Shown: positions 19,608-30,457 of the stretch, in pieces
How the letters are laid out: every line of letters begins with the position of its first letter
Numbering within the stretch: the first letter of the stretch is position 1
Position numbers and translations under genes: made by a program
Assembly: GCF_025370935.1 (NCBI RefSeq)
Contig: NC_133490.1
Span: forward strand, 2,014,243 to 2,078,242
DNA from: Choristoneura fumiferana
Taxonomy: Eukaryota; Arthropoda; Insecta; Lepidoptera; Tortricidae
Length of the DNA stretch: 64,000 bases
Direction of reading: 5' to 3'
The notes under the pieces: model-generated
The model's database searches: none
What the model was told of the DNA's origin: nothing
The model's input: only the letters and a program-made list of their open reading frames with translations

Positions 19608-22109
19608 GATTTGTAACCTAGTTATTAAAACTAGAATTTAAGAAATAAATTATACGTAATTCTACATCAATGGAAATTATCGAAGCAATTTTGATTCGAT
19701 AATTGTTCTCGTAACGGCTATCTTCACAATACACGCACAAAACGTAAACATGACACGTGTTGTAGCCAGGTCAATTTTAAGTCATAAACACTGTAATTCA
19801 TTTAAAAATAATAGTCTTGGGTTTATTTTCATTTTAGTCACGATAAAACTAAGCCTGTACGTTTTAGTTTAAGTAAATACTACATTATCATCAAACAAGC
19901 CTAGATAATTTCTTGTAAAAATACATTTTTCAGTAAAAGTTTTGCTGTCTGTCCTTGTATTGTCACTTAAACTACATGATTTGCATTATTCAAGTCAATT
20001 CAATCGCTAGAAGTAAAATTCGACTTTCAAGATTTTACCAAAACACACAAACCAATCGCAAGTTAAAAAAGCTTGTAAAAATATCTAACTTTCAAGTGAC
20101 GCTTCACTTAGGTAACGTCTTGTTCCGGGGAAAAATATTTTCAAACAAAATGTGTAAAAGACGCGTATGTTACAAGGAGATTCCCTGTCAAAACCAAACA
20201 ACCCGTCAACAACTGTGATCGCTGAAAGCCTCAAGACAACCGTCAAAAATCAAATCACAACTCTCACAAAAAATGAGATCGCAATCCTACCCTATCTCAT
20301 CGCCTCACTATCACTTTCGCATCACCAGTGCACTTGCGATTCACCGTTTATTTTGGAACTTACATCACTGATAGTAACTTTAAACGCGTCAGGTAGCGAC
20401 GGGTCGCAACGCGGTACTGAGGCTTGGTGTTTTTATCAAGGATCGCTGATAGTGTGCCGACAGATAGCGGCATGCTGAGGCGGAGGATAGACGTGTACAT
20501 GCTTTTCAAGAAGTTAATGACAGATACAGGTTTTCTTTAAAGATTTTCCATTTTTATGCCAAATCGATCGAATCGATCCAGGCTTGCACCTCTGAGTTTT
20601 GCAGAATTTATGTGCGAAATCATATTTGTAATTTATCTTGAGCTTTTCAGTAGAGGAAAATGTGTCATATAGTGGCTATTACAAGTCCGATAACTAGCAA
20701 CTAGTGCATTCAAAACCGGTTTTAGTTGTATGGGGACAGGTTTTTTCGGTTTTCTGAATAAAAACTGGATTTGAACTAAGGGTCGTTCCAACCACTAAGG
20801 AGCCAGCAATAGACTGTTGTAGTCCGAGAGCTGGTATTTGTTTTCATGTTAATAATTTATACAATAATTAAACACGGACTTAGCTGAAAGATAGAAGACC
20901 GATCCTTGAATTTTTAAACATAAAAAAGTTTTAATTACCGAGGACTACTTTAGAAGTACCCCGTAAATTTGTTTTTATGGGATTTTTCCTGACCTCATTT
21001 TTCCCAATAAAACTAGTAATATAATAAAGTTAGCTTATTTCAACGTCGTATTACTACCCGCCAGGAAAGCTAGAATTTTCTGTAAGATACTGTTGAAGAA
21101 ATCACTGGTTTGAGGGATCTGACAGTGGTTTTTATGTTAAAAAAAAATACAACCGAATAGATAATCTCTTCCTTTGAATAAAAAAAAAGTATAATAAAAA
21201 CTTAGATTGAGTGTGCTACTGCGTGTATTGTCGGAAGTCAAGAGAGTTGCCACATACAAAATATTATAAAATAAACATTAATGTTGCAATCATTAAAATA
21301 GATTTCAACAACTGTGGCCCTTTTACCTTATAGCTAGGCCTGTGTTTTTTTGGGTTTATGAATTGTGCTGCCTCAAATAAGTACCTACTCTAGATTTATA
21401 ACCCAGGCATATAGTTATGATTCAAACTGTCAACAGAATACCGTAAGGTTTTTCTAACGTACATAGTTAGTTATGACATCAATGTTTTGGGAGATACCAC
21501 ACTATGATTACAACAGCTACAATACAATAAAAATGAAGTGTATAATAAAGCATATAGCCACGATAAATCTCGGCCGCATAATTATTTAAGTTATAAAAAC
21601 GAGATAGAGATAAATTGTCAAGAAAAACCCACTTTTTTGCCGTTCAATGCCAAATATTGACGTCTATGGTTGATCCTAAGGTGATAGCCAAAGAAAATGT
21701 TAAAGTCTAAGTCGACTGCTTTTTTTTGTTTTAGGGTTGCCAGGGGAAAGCGTCGTATCGCCCAAAGTTGCTTGTCTTAATGATCTGAAATGAAACTAAA
21801 AATATTTCAGAACACCTTATGCTTTGGTTACTTAGAATGGGTTAGTTTTGGTTAAGTTTATTTTATACACCAACCGACAATAGGACCAACAATCATTAGG
21901 CAATACGATAATATATTAAAGTTGATCCTTGTCCGGGTTCTTCCAGTAATTGCAGCTGTTACAATATCTCTTTTCCTTCTGTTATGGACCTTCTGGACGT
22001 AATTTTTTAACTTTTTGTAACACAATAAGTTCTTTATAAAGGACTGGGCGTTAAGAGGAGATAAACAATGTGTGTAATTAAATTTAGTTTTTAGAGGATC
22101 CGACCGATC
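19608..22109. other. Mostly unrecognised DNA
   Basis: Near 19930-20060 there is a piece of the dispersed repeat that also occurs at 53000-53350 (CTGTC..TGTATTGTCAC and CTAGAAGT..GACTTTCAAGATTT). Otherwise no repeat boundary or ORF with a motif. The 103-aa frame at 20167-20478 looks random. Confidence 0.4.
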
Positions 22110-22214
22110 CCAGCAGGGCTACTACGAAACTCGAAATTATACTATTTAATACGAGAGCGAGAGGGACCGCACGACACGAACTTCGAGTTTCAAGTTTCGT
22201 AGTAGCCCTGCTGG
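22110..22214. mobile_element. pal-1 palindromic MITE
   Basis: CCAGCAGGGCTACTACGAAA at the left and its inverse TTTCGTAGTAGCCCTGCTGG at the right. The middle has the family core TACTATTTAATACGAGAGCG and GGGACCGCACGACACGAACT. The left inner arm is shortened. 105 bp. Confidence 0.85.
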
Positions 22215-22499
22215 TCAGGGCAGATATTTCGTATCCCGTTTCTTCTAACTATTAATAGATATTTCTAAACAACAAAAAGATGTCATATCATTCAACGACC
22301 TACTCACGCGACGGTACACTCGACACAATAAAACATCAATATTCATGATCGGCCGAACTAACTTACCGTGGCTAAGACTACACTTGTTCGCTTTTGCTAA
22401 ACTCCAGCGAATAGCCTTGGAGACAACATTGCATTGCAGTCTGAAATACCTCAATGAGATACGAGTACGTTTCAAATGAGCTCTATCATCATCAATATC

Positions 22500-22765
22500 A
22501 TCATTTAAGAATAAGAATAAGAATCGTTTACTGGCTTATAAAATACTTTTTGTATTTTTTTGTTCCTAAATTGTGAACTATAGTTTTTAAGTATTTTATT
22601 TGTAATTTTATAATTATGAAAAAATTACTTTCTGCCAAGTTTCTTGCGGCGCATTCTTCTTGGCAATGATGGTCTTTCCGAAAGCGCTGGTAGTTTAAAA
22701 AATGTCGTGTAAAAGTGCCCATTGCGGCCTATTTACTGAATAAATGATTTGAATTTGAATTTTGA
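22500..22765 (+). mobile_element. LINE 3' UTR fragment
   Basis: TTTCTTGCGGCGCATTCTTC, AAAGTGCCCATTGCGGCC and the tail GAATAAATGATTTGAATTTG are hallmarks of a common lepidopteran LINE 3' end. It stops exactly where the terminal repeat of the next element (22766) begins. Confidence 0.65.
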
Positions 22766-23595
22766 AGGGTGATTCCGGGGTCATGAGCAGGAGTGAAAGG
22801 GGTGATGGGGACGGATTACTAATGTACGGGCAAAAAACTTTTCCCAAAGTATCACATCTCAAAATATTTTACTCAAATTATCATTTGGTAAAAAATCAAT
22901 TGCTTAAACAACTTGTCGCAATTTTACAGTTAGTAATTTTTTTTTGGCGAATTATTGTTTCATAAATATTTATTTAGTTATGTTTCATATTACCAAGTAT
23001 TATTTAGTCAAATGTATCGTTTGGCATAAAGTACTCTTCCTAAAATATTGCATGGCATAATAACCTACTTTTCTGGTAGCAGTTCCTTTCTGTGGAGGAC
23101 GCAGTTCTAACCTAACCTAACCTACTTTTCTGATAGCAGTTCGTTTCTGTGGGGGACGCAGTTCTAACCTAACCTAACCTACTTTTCTGGTAGCAGTTGG
23201 TTTCTGTGGTTGGTTCGTGTGCGAAGTGTCATTTTGAACAAAAACATTTTTGGAATATAATATTAGCCAAAAGAAAACGTTTGTCATAATAAAACTTGAC
23301 AATGTAAAATTATGCCCAATGATAATTTGACCGAATGAATAAAATGCGAAATGTTAATATACTTAACAGAAACTACTGCGATAAAATTTTTGGGAAGTGA
23401 AATCTGGCGAAAAATATTTTGCCGAAACGGCAGTACACCGATGGGGACATTCACACTGAGCAACTACGGGACCAGCCACGAAATCGCGAAAAAAAAACAT
23501 CTAATCAAGAGATAATTGATAACTATCCGAAATGTATGGAAAAGCACTCTCCCCATCACCCCTTTCACTCCTGCTCATTACCCCGGAATCACCCT
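22766..23595. mobile_element. 830-bp non-autonomous DNA transposon with 46-bp TIRs
   Basis: Left end AGGGTGATTCCGGGGTCATG..AGTGAAAGGGGTGATGGGGA pairs with the right end TCCCCATCACCCCTTTCACT..CATTACCCCGGAATCACCCT over 46 bp with one mismatch (T/A). The inside is AT-rich and repetitive (AATTATCATTTGG and TGATAATTTGACCGAATG), contains the 57-bp tandem repeat below, and lacks any transposase ORF. The 118-aa plus frame at 23419-23775 crosses the right end and has no domain. Confidence 0.8.
23064..23212. repeat. 57-bp tandem repeat with CCTAA blocks
   Basis: Unit starts at 23064, 23121 and 23178 (period 57; about 2.6 copies): CCTACTTTTCTGGTAGCAGT, then TCTGTGGAGGACGCAGTTCT, then (AACCT)n. The CCTAA blocks match the insect telomere unit (TTAGG)n in reverse, but only three units occur each time, so this is a minisatellite inside the 830-bp transposon. 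Confidence 0.85.
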
Positions 23596-23689
23596 GTAGA
23601 TACACGTACAGAAACACTGACTGATGCATGCCTATGCCAACCGGCCAAAATGGCCGCCAGGCCGCCACTCAGCTATGTGTCGCAAAAAG

Positions 23690-23895
23690 ATCTGAAGATG
23701 ATTTCAGCTGCAGGATCCACTGTTGACCATAGGCCTCCCCCATACCTATTAGAAGTGGCCAACATCCACAGTTAAACCGCTCCTTTAACCAGGTCATCTG
23801 TCCATCTCGTTGGTAGACGTCCTACGCTGCACTTGCCGATCTTGTCTCCTTTTGAGAAATTTTCGGTCCTAATGGCCAGCTGTTCTCTGTGCTAT
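23690..23895 (-). mobile_element. Decayed RTE-like LINE 3' end
   Basis: In reverse it reads GGACGTCTACCAACGAGATG, GACAGATGACCTGGTTAAAG and GGGGGAGGCCTATGGTCAAC, the diverged C-terminal codons (GRRPTxRWxDDLVK ... GEAYVQQW) of the LINE seen better at 44111-44485. Confidence 0.6.
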
Positions 23896-23899
23896 ATGA

Positions 23900-24290
23900 C
23901 CCTTAAAAACATTAGGGGTTTGCTAAGACGATTTTTCTATTCAGTGATTTGTTTGCGAAATATTCAACTTTAAAGTGCAAATTTTCAATAATATCGAGCG
24001 TCCCCCCCAAAATCTAAATCGGTGGGTGCAAAAATTTGAAAAAAAATCAGAATGATAGATAGTAAGCATATCAAACATTCAAGTAAAACTATAACGGTTA
24101 AGTTTGCTTAAGAATTATTAGTAGTGTAAGAGTAAATAGCAGTCTATATAAGGTATAAAATATACCTAAACTTGGAAGATTCCGTATAAAATACGAAATC
24201 CTTAGAAACATATTACTTAACTTTTCCGTAATGGCTATGGAACCCTATCTTGGGCGTGTCCGACACACTCTTGGCCGGTTTTTTATTATT
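23900..24290 (+). repeat. R-B repeat
   Basis: Blocks GGGGTTTGCTAAGACGATTT, AACTTTAAAGTGCAAATTTT, AATCTAAATCGGTGGGTGC, AAACTATAACGGTTAAGTTT and GGCTATGGAACCCTATCTTG match 48785-49420 (same strand) and 25885-26340 and 35510-35995 (reverse). Confidence 0.75.
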
Positions 24291-24424
24291 ATTTGAAAGC
24301 AGGTTTCCTAGCAATGGTTCTTAGACATGTTTTATCTAAATCGGCCATTTTTGAGATATTGAACTTTGAAGTGTCAGGGATTTTCAAACTTTTTGTTGGT
24401 TAGGATATTCCATTTTTAGACAAT
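24291..24424 (+). repeat. R-C fragment
   Basis: TTTGAAAGCAGGTTTCCTAG, CAATGGTTCTTAGACATGTT and TTTGAGATATTGAACTTTGA match the second half of R-C. The first half is replaced by R-B. Confidence 0.65.
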
Positions 24425-24802
24425 TTATGCCCTTGTACTAACGAAGGTGCGATATACTCGGGTACAATGCTGGTAAGCTTGTGCCAATGCAATGCAAAGC
24501 ATGAAGTTTGGCAATGGTGGTTGGCAGGTGGTAGGACCTTGTGCAAGGTCCGCCCGGATTGCTACCACCATCTTGCTCGCTAATCCTGCCGTGAAGCAGT
24601 AGTGCTTGCACTGTTGTGTTCCGGCGTGAAGCGTAAGACAGCCGGTGAAATTACTGGCACTAGAGGTATCCCATCTTAGGCCTCTAGGTTGGCAACGCAT
24701 CTGCAATCCCCCTGGTGTTGCAGGTGTCTATGAGCGGTGGTGATATCTTACCATCAGGAGACCCACTTGCTCGTTTGGCATCCAGTCGAATAAAAAAAAA
24801 AA
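24425..24802 (+). repeat. R-E repeat
   Basis: Runs from GCAGGTGGTAGGACCTTGTG through TCCGCCCGGATTGCTACCAC and AGGCCTCTAGGTTGGCAACG to CCACTTGCTCGTTTGGC and an A run, so the 3' end is at the right. Reverse copies are at 44669-44955 and 48361-48650. The 93-aa minus frame over it also appears in those copies and is a by-product of the repeat. Confidence 0.75.
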
Positions 24803-25299
24803 GCTCCGTCAATCCTAATGCGAACTGCTAAGAAAAAACAAACATGAAATAAAAGAATTACACACGGAAAAGCAACCGCAATGTAGGTTACCAGCATCCT
24901 TAATTTGTCTTAACTTATCTTTTATATAGATAATGAATGATAAAGAAGCACTTGGGATTCTTGACGTTCCTCTGATTTTGCAATAGTTACGTGAGATATT
25001 TGTTTTACGAGGAATGTGGACAGCCATTATCGTTCAGGTTTGTAATTATTGTAGTTAACTAGCAATCCCACCAGGCTCGTACGGGCTTAACTTTTAAATA
25101 AAGAGGTGAAGAAATAAAGAAATACTACATTACACTAAAGTCATCCGCAACATGCTTCGCCATAAAAACTAACCTAAAACCCGCTCCCTCGTGCATCGTA
25201 CCGGGCTCAAACGTCCCCATAATACCAGCAGCGTTATAAAGAAATAAATGTATAATCAAATGAAGTAACACGCTTATTTTAGCTTCACGTTTTTTTTAA
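24803..25299. other. No recognised feature
   Basis: AT-rich spacer without a motif-bearing ORF. Confidence 0.4.
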
Positions 25300-25560
25300 A
25301 TTATTTATTTACTCAAATAAAAAAACAAAAGAAGTACAGAAATACTTATAACTATAACACTCTGCCAAACTGCGTAGCAGTTTGTTGGCAGAAAGTGTAA
25401 AACTCTCATTCACTATTTTTAATACTTTAACACTATGCCGGCTGCGCAGGCGCGGCGCGCCGCGGTTCTTGGTTACATATTTATTTTTATTTTTTAACTT
25501 GAAGTTAATCCATATAGGCTGACCAGGAATATAAAAAACCTGACGCGAGAGCAGCACTTC
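25300..25560 (-). repeat. Unassigned segment, possible LINE or gene 3' end
   Basis: Reading minus: GTGCTGCTCTCGCGTCAGG, CTATATGGATTAACTTCAAG, a GC-rich block (CGCGGCGCGCCGCGCCTGCG) and AGTAAATAAATAATTTAAAA at the end. It looks like a retroposed 3' end, but no second copy is present in the window to define it. Confidence 0.35.
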
Positions 25561-25589
25561 TATGTTTTATATTGCAACATTCTTTACAT

Positions 25590-25760
25590 ACATACATAAA
25601 ATCACGCCTCTTTCCCTACGGAGTAGGCAGAGACTACATCCTTCCACTTGCTACGATTCTGGCATACAACTCTCGCTTCCTCTACATTCATCAATCTTTT
25701 CATGCATGCACATTCTTTACACTTACTATACGATACCTACCAGTCATATTGACAACGGTG
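25590..25760 (-). repeat. R-D repeat
   Basis: CATAAAATCACGCCTCTTTC, CTACGGAGTAGGCAGAGACT and CATCCTTCCACTTGCTACGA are the reverse of the R-D repeat whose other part is at 36600-36860 (CTCTGCCTACGCCATTTAGG and CAGGCGTGATGTTTGTG). Confidence 0.6.
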
Positions 25761-25884
25761 TCGGTGATGTTATTTGAAGGAATATTTTCTAATGCCTCGG
25801 ACTTTTTCCATGAAAAATACTTTTATACATTGTGAATTATTTTCCTGCCAAGGCTATGGATAATCTTCGGCATTTTAATACACA

Positions 25885-26340
25885 AAAATCGGAAAAGAGC
25901 GTGTCGAACGCGCCCGAAACAGGGTTCCGTGGCCATTACGAAAACATTAAGTAATAATTTTCTAAGGATTTCGTATTTTGTACGGAATATTTCAAGTTTA
26001 GGTATATTTTATAACTTATAGGCTGCTATTTACTAATAATTCTCAAGAAAACTTAACCGTTATAGTTTTCCTCGTAAGTTTGATATACTTACTTCCATCC
26101 TGAATTTTTTCAAATTTTTCCACCCACCGGTTTAGATTTTAGAGGGGGGGACGCTCGATTTTAATGAAATTTGCACTTTAAAGTTGAATATTTTGCAAAC
26201 AGATCACTGAATCGAAAAACAACAATGCAACCCCATGATTTTAAAAGACCTATCCAACGATATCCTACACTACAAGGTTGGATGAGAAAAAAAATTCACC
26301 CATACTTTACGTCTATGGGAGAGTTCGCTCTTTAACTTAA
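25885..26340 (-). repeat. R-B repeat, reverse
   Basis: CAGGGTTCCGTGGCCATTAC, CCGTTATAGTTTTCCTCGTA, CCACCCACCGGTTTAGATTT, AGAGGGGGGGACGCTCGATT and TTACGTCTATGGGAG mark the reverse orientation of R-B. Confidence 0.75.
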
Positions 26341-26659
26341 GGTCACCTATTGTTTACCTCTACTTTTAATCTTCTTCAGTACCTATGTTGTGTATCGATA
26401 TTGTATGTATGTCGGAAGTCGATAAGTGAGAAGTCACTATGACAGGTCAAAAATGCCATATCCACTCTCTGATGATAAGCTTATCCAATGATGGAGCCGG
26501 AAGCTAGCCACAATAAAACTCCAAGACAGAACAACGTAATCTACCCGTGTTTACCTTGGCTTGTTAGAATCACTTAAGGGTGAACTTTGGCCAAGAATGG
26601 TATTCAGGATCAGGCGTTACGATAAAAATGTATTTTCAGTTTTTAAAATCTAATATTAT
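26341..26659. other. No recognised feature
   Basis: No ORF or repeat end recognised. Confidence 0.4.
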
Positions 26660-26880
26660 TCAATATGAGCTTCGCCTGCGATTTCCTCTGCCAAGAATTC
26701 ATTTATCGCTATCCCGTGGGAAGTATTTTCGGGGATAAAATCTATCCTATGTCCTTCCGAGAGTCTTGAATTCATACAAAATTTAATCTATATCGGTTTA
26801 GCTGTTTAAGCGTAAAGAAGTAACAGACAGGCAGTTTCCAGTTTTTCGAATTCTAAAAACTTACACTGAGGGCTGTGTAA
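26660..26880 (+). repeat. R-A repeat, diverged
   Basis: GAGCTTCGCCTGCGATTTCC, ATCGCTATCCCGTGGGAAGT, AAAATCTATCCTATGTCCTT and TATATCGGTTTAGCTGTTTA follow the R-A order. The AATATTAGT end is missing. Confidence 0.6.
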
Positions 26881-27114
26881 ACAATATTTTCATCCAACGA
26901 TTTCGACAATGGAGACAGAGTGAAATCATACTAACTGACCAATCACGTTTTTTCATGCATTTTGAAAGTTTCAGGGGACTTCAATTTCTTTATTTACGAG
27001 TAGTCGTGATTTTCATCCGTGCCAGTGGGTCATTCATAAAACATTGTCGTAAGTACAAATAAAAATCAAAAGCTCCTACTACATTTTTATTCTTCAAATT
27101 ATTTTATGTAAGTA

Positions 27115-27400
27115 TTTTAATCGGACGATCCCCTGGTAGTGACATTATTATTGTAAGTAATTTATTTTTTATTTTTTATGCATACAACTATGACGATCCC
27201 GAGTGGAGAACCTGTTTCGAATTGTAATTGTTTTATTGCTTTTTTATTATTTTATTCAATTTTAACATTTTGTAACATTTATTGTTTTCTAATTTAATCT
27301 TTTGTGTATTCTTGACAATTTCATTATAAATTCTCGTAACTTTGACATGTACAAATAATGATGTCATTTTATACTGAATGAATAAATAATCTTATCTAAT
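27115..27400 (+). mobile_element. LINE 3' UTR fragment
   Basis: GATCCCCTGGTAGTGACATT, GACGATCCCGAGTGGAGAAC and the tail ACTGAATGAATAAATAATCT resemble 62455-62730 (GATGATCCCTTGAGGAGAAC ... TTAATGAATAAATAAACTAA). AT-rich 3' UTR without coding sequence. Confidence 0.5.
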
Positions 27401-27818
27401 CTAGGATTTAGCGAAGTGCAATGCAGCGGTCACACGGCCACAGAATGAGTAAAATGTAATAGGACTTTTATGAAAACAATCCTAAGCCAAAAGGTGGTAT
27501 TTAAAAAAAAACACTGAGTTAATCGCAATGCTGCCAGCCTTCTGGGCACGCTACCCATAGGCAGCTGGGGCAATTTTTTTACTTTTAAGTCTAGTTTTTA
27601 AATTTAGTTTTAATTTGTATACTTCTACTTTATTTATAATTCACTCTGTTATAAAACATTTAAAAATAAGTTTATTAAGATATAAATAATCAAATTTATT
27701 AAAAATCAAAACGCAGAAATAATACTAAATTTTACAAACACCACAGAAATCTATACATTCAATTGATAAACCTAAATAACATAACCTAAAACTAAGACCT
27801 AAACTATAAAAACCACCA

Positions 27819-27964
27819 TTAAAAGGTGCCCATAATGCCAGCCGCATTTCCCCGCTGTATGGCCAGCGCCACCTGCTGAACCAGGTACGACCCGGAGCGG
27901 CGCATGTGTAGCCTACGAGCTGACTTCGCAAGTAGGGCAGGCAGCATTTCCTCGTTGAATCGCT
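27819..27964 (-). pseudogene. C-terminal scrap of LINE ORF with AIQRGNAA motif
   Basis: Minus reading ends SYLVQQVALAIQRGNAAGIM and GTF then TAA at 27819-27821. This is the same C-terminus as the fragment at 39424-39909 (SQRLGITVQRGNAASVLGS). Only about 47 codons remain. The downstream part (27700-27818, minus) would be the element's 3' UTR. Confidence 0.6.
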
Positions 27965-28107
27965 AGGCTAATTCTTTGAGCGAGGTATCTGAGTTATTTA
28001 CCTATACCATACTATGTGTTGCATTGAAGAATGTCTTAACTTGCACAATAGTAGGTATTAATAACTCAAATGTTTCATTTGAGATAGCGGCCTTTTCGCT
28101 TAAGAGG

Positions 28108-28674
28108 GCAGGTCCTATAGCTACTACGAAGTGCAAAATTCGAACTTCGTATCTTAACGCCCCGCTGACGCTTATCTAATCCTTTAAACGAGCATTTCTT
28201 GTATATATAAATACTAGCTTTTGCCCGCGGCTTCGCCCGCGTGGTATCCGGTTATCGCGCGCTGTTCCCTCAGGAACTGTGCATTTTTCCGGGTAAAAAG
28301 TGTCTACGTCACTCTCTGGCCCATTATAACTATCTCTATGCCAAAAATCACGTCGATCCGTCGCTCCGTTTCGACGTGAAAGACGGACAAACATACAAAC
28401 ACACACACTTTCGCATTTATTATATTAGTATGGAAGTATGGATATTTCGGGGATCTCGGAAACGGCTCCAACTATTTTGATGAAATTTGGTATGTAGTGG
28501 TTTTCGGGGATGAGAAATCGATCTAGCTTGGTCTTATCTCTGGGCAAACGCTTGGTTACCGAGTTTTAGCCCGAGCGGAGCTCGGTCGCCCAGGTACAAT
28601 TATTTAATACGAGAGTGAGAGGGACGGTACGATACGAAGTTCGATTTTTGAAAGTAGTAGCTCCACAGAATACG
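28108..28674. mobile_element. pal-1 MITE split by an R-A insertion
   Basis: Left half TATAGCTACTACGAAGTGCA ... CCCGCTGACGCTTAT (28108-28175) and right half ATTTAATACGAGAGTGAGAG ... GAAAGTAGTAGCTCC (28600-28674) are the two arms of a diverged pal-1 MITE. The ~420 bp between them carry R-A. Confidence 0.7.
28212..28440 (+). repeat. R-A repeat
   Basis: ACTAGCTTTTGCCCGCGGCT, TCGCCCGCGTGGTATCCGG, CTCTGGCCCATTATAACT and TTCGCATTTATTATATTAGT: both ends of R-A are present, so this is a compact copy inserted in pal-1. Confidence 0.75.
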
Positions 28675-29014
28675 TTCGTCTGGCGTCACCCGTGTGATTC
28701 AAAGCTAAAGAAAACGCGGACGTCCACGTTCGCGGGTTCGCTTAACCAAAACGCAAACCGTGCCAAACTTAATTCATGCAAACTTCAAGACGTCTCAATT
28801 TGTGAATTTTCACGCGTTTCGTAATGGTCAACAGAACGTGCGCCTGCGTTTTGGAGCGCGTGCTCGCTCAATTTGTGGACAAACAGCGCGTGTAGCAACC
28901 AAGGTTTCAGGACTGAAGATGTGGCGTAATTTGACAGTTTTGACATGTCATGTTTGAAGAGGACTTGGCAGAAAACTAGGAGTGACGCCAAATAAGTGGT
29001 GTTAAGAGTTTCGG
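28675..29014. other. No recognised feature
   Basis: Short overlapping ORFs on both strands (28615-28991) show no motif. Confidence 0.4.
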
Positions 29015-29332
29015 GTTAGAATCAGAAATGATGATATCCGCAGTAGAACTAAGGTTACCGACATAGCCCGAAGAATTGCGAAACTGAAGTGGCAGTGGGC
29101 GGGGTACATTGATCGCAGGACTGATGGCCGATGGGGTCAGAAGGTTCTCGAATGGCGTCCGCGGACCGGGAGACGAGCTGTCGGTAGGCCTCCAACAAGA
29201 TGGAGCGACGACCTGGTTAATGGTTAAGATCGCGGGAACGCGGCGGATGCGGTAAGCACAAGACCGGTCTGAGTGGAAAGCCTTGGGGGAGGCCTATGTC
29301 CAGCAGTGGACGTCTTTCGGCTGACATGATGA
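29015..29332 (+). mobile_element. RTE-like LINE 3' end
   Basis: AGAAATGATGATATCCGCAG, ACTAAGGTTACCGACATAGC, GAATGGCGTCCGCGGACCGG, GGGGGAGGCCTATGTCCAGC and CGGCTGACATGATGA match the C-terminal RT codons and tail of the LINE at 44111-44485. A duplicated TGGTTAA at about 29215-29226 and other changes break the frame. Confidence 0.8.
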
Positions 29333-29334
29333 AG

Positions 29335-29600
29335 AGTTGCTAGACTTAATTGGCAGTGGGCAAGATACATTACTACAACAGACGATTATTAGAACAGAGG
29401 CTGATGGGGCAGCAAAAGTTCTAGAATGGTGACTGCGAACCGTGTGTGGGTCTGAACAAGGTAAACCAACAATCTGGTAAAGGTCGCGAGGTGGTTCCCG
29501 CGGCAACCAATTGGATGCATCGCAGGACCGATCGTTGTGGAACTATTTGAAGGAGATTTTGTCCAGCGGTGGACTCGGTTGATTGATATTAATATCTATA
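29335..29600 (+). mobile_element. Older decayed copy of the same LINE 3' end
   Basis: TTGGCAGTGGGCAAGATACA, GGGGCAGCAAAAGTTCTAGA and TTTTGTCCAGCGGTGGACTC follow the order of the preceding copy at lower identity. The two lie head to tail. Confidence 0.6.
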
Positions 29601-30280
29601 GGTAGGTCAGTTTATAAATGACTCAAATGCGAGTGTTACTCAACTAAAGGGTGAGTTTTATAATTTCTGGCATTTCTTTTGGCATTTTTTTTAGCCGCTA
29701 AGTCTAGTCTAAGATTTATTAAGCTTCGCTGAGCTGATAACTCGAGAGCACGCGTTTTCGCTGATACAAGATCAAGCTGGGTCGATGTTTTGCCCCGAAA
29801 ACCAACACATAGCAACTTTAATTGAAATGGTAAGAGCTAAAGTCCCCGGAATAAAAACAAACCTTATATATTGTGTTACCGGGAGCCAGGCTTTTTTAAG
29901 GGAGGTTAAAGTAACGTATTTCTGTAAATTAACCATGACATTAATTTAATTAATAAACTAAAATGCAGATTGATAAGTACTAGTCAAAGTATCCGTCGGC
30001 TGTCATTTACACCTACATGTTAATTTACTTTGCTGTACATTGCCGGCAATTATAATTTTGTTAAAAAGTAACAAAGTCTAAATTTTAGTTTGTTAAGTAA
30101 ATTAATTTCATGGTTAAGTTACAGAAATACGTTAATAAACTAAAAGAATTCCCTTGCTCACCCGCGACCTTACGATAGCTAAGCTTATGCAAAATATGCG
30201 TGTTCATGCAGCTCCTCCACCTCCACACTGTAAGAACACACACAAATCACACAAACCCATCTATCACCACCACCACACTA

Positions 30281-30325
30281 CACTGACGCGTTTCGAACTC
30301 AACCAGAGCTCATCTTCAGAGTGAC
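30281..30325 (-). ncRNA. Hammerhead-ribozyme-like motif (copy 1, left arm)
   Basis: Minus strand: CACU, core CUGAAGA, a hairpin GAGCUC-UGGUU-GAGUUC, GAAA, ACGCGU, then GUC before AGUG. Stem I CACU/AGUG, stem II and the minimal self-complementary stem III are all formable. One extra U lies between core A9 and stem II, unlike the textbook form. Confidence 0.55.
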
Positions 30326-30414
30326 ACAACCGTACACCATGCTACCAGTTGTTAGTGACTAAATGCTACCAGTTGTTAGTGACTAACAGCTGGTAGCATG
30401 GTGTACGGTTGTGT

Positions 30415-30457
30415 CACTCTGAAGATGAGCTCTGGTTGAGTTCGAAACGCGTCAGTG
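30415..30457 (+). ncRNA. Hammerhead-ribozyme-like motif (copy 1, right arm)
   Basis: Same motif as in the left arm, on the plus strand. Predicted cleavage would be after the C of GUC at 30453. Confidence 0.55.

Noticed and set aside
20167..20478. 103-aa plus-strand ORF
   Set aside because: No domain, no codon signal, no neighbouring gene structure; consistent with chance.
23064..23212. CRISPR-like array or true telomere
   Set aside because: The 57-bp unit is a continuous tandem repeat with no unique spacers, and only three CCTAA units occur per block; eukaryotic context.
23419..23775. 118-aa plus-strand ORF
   Set aside because: It crosses the right end of the 830-bp TIR element into other DNA and shows no motif.
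24425..24706. 93-aa minus ORF also seen at 44764 and 48353
   Set aside because: The same reading recurs in each R-E copy because the repeat is shared; no protein family is recognisable and the frame ends vary.
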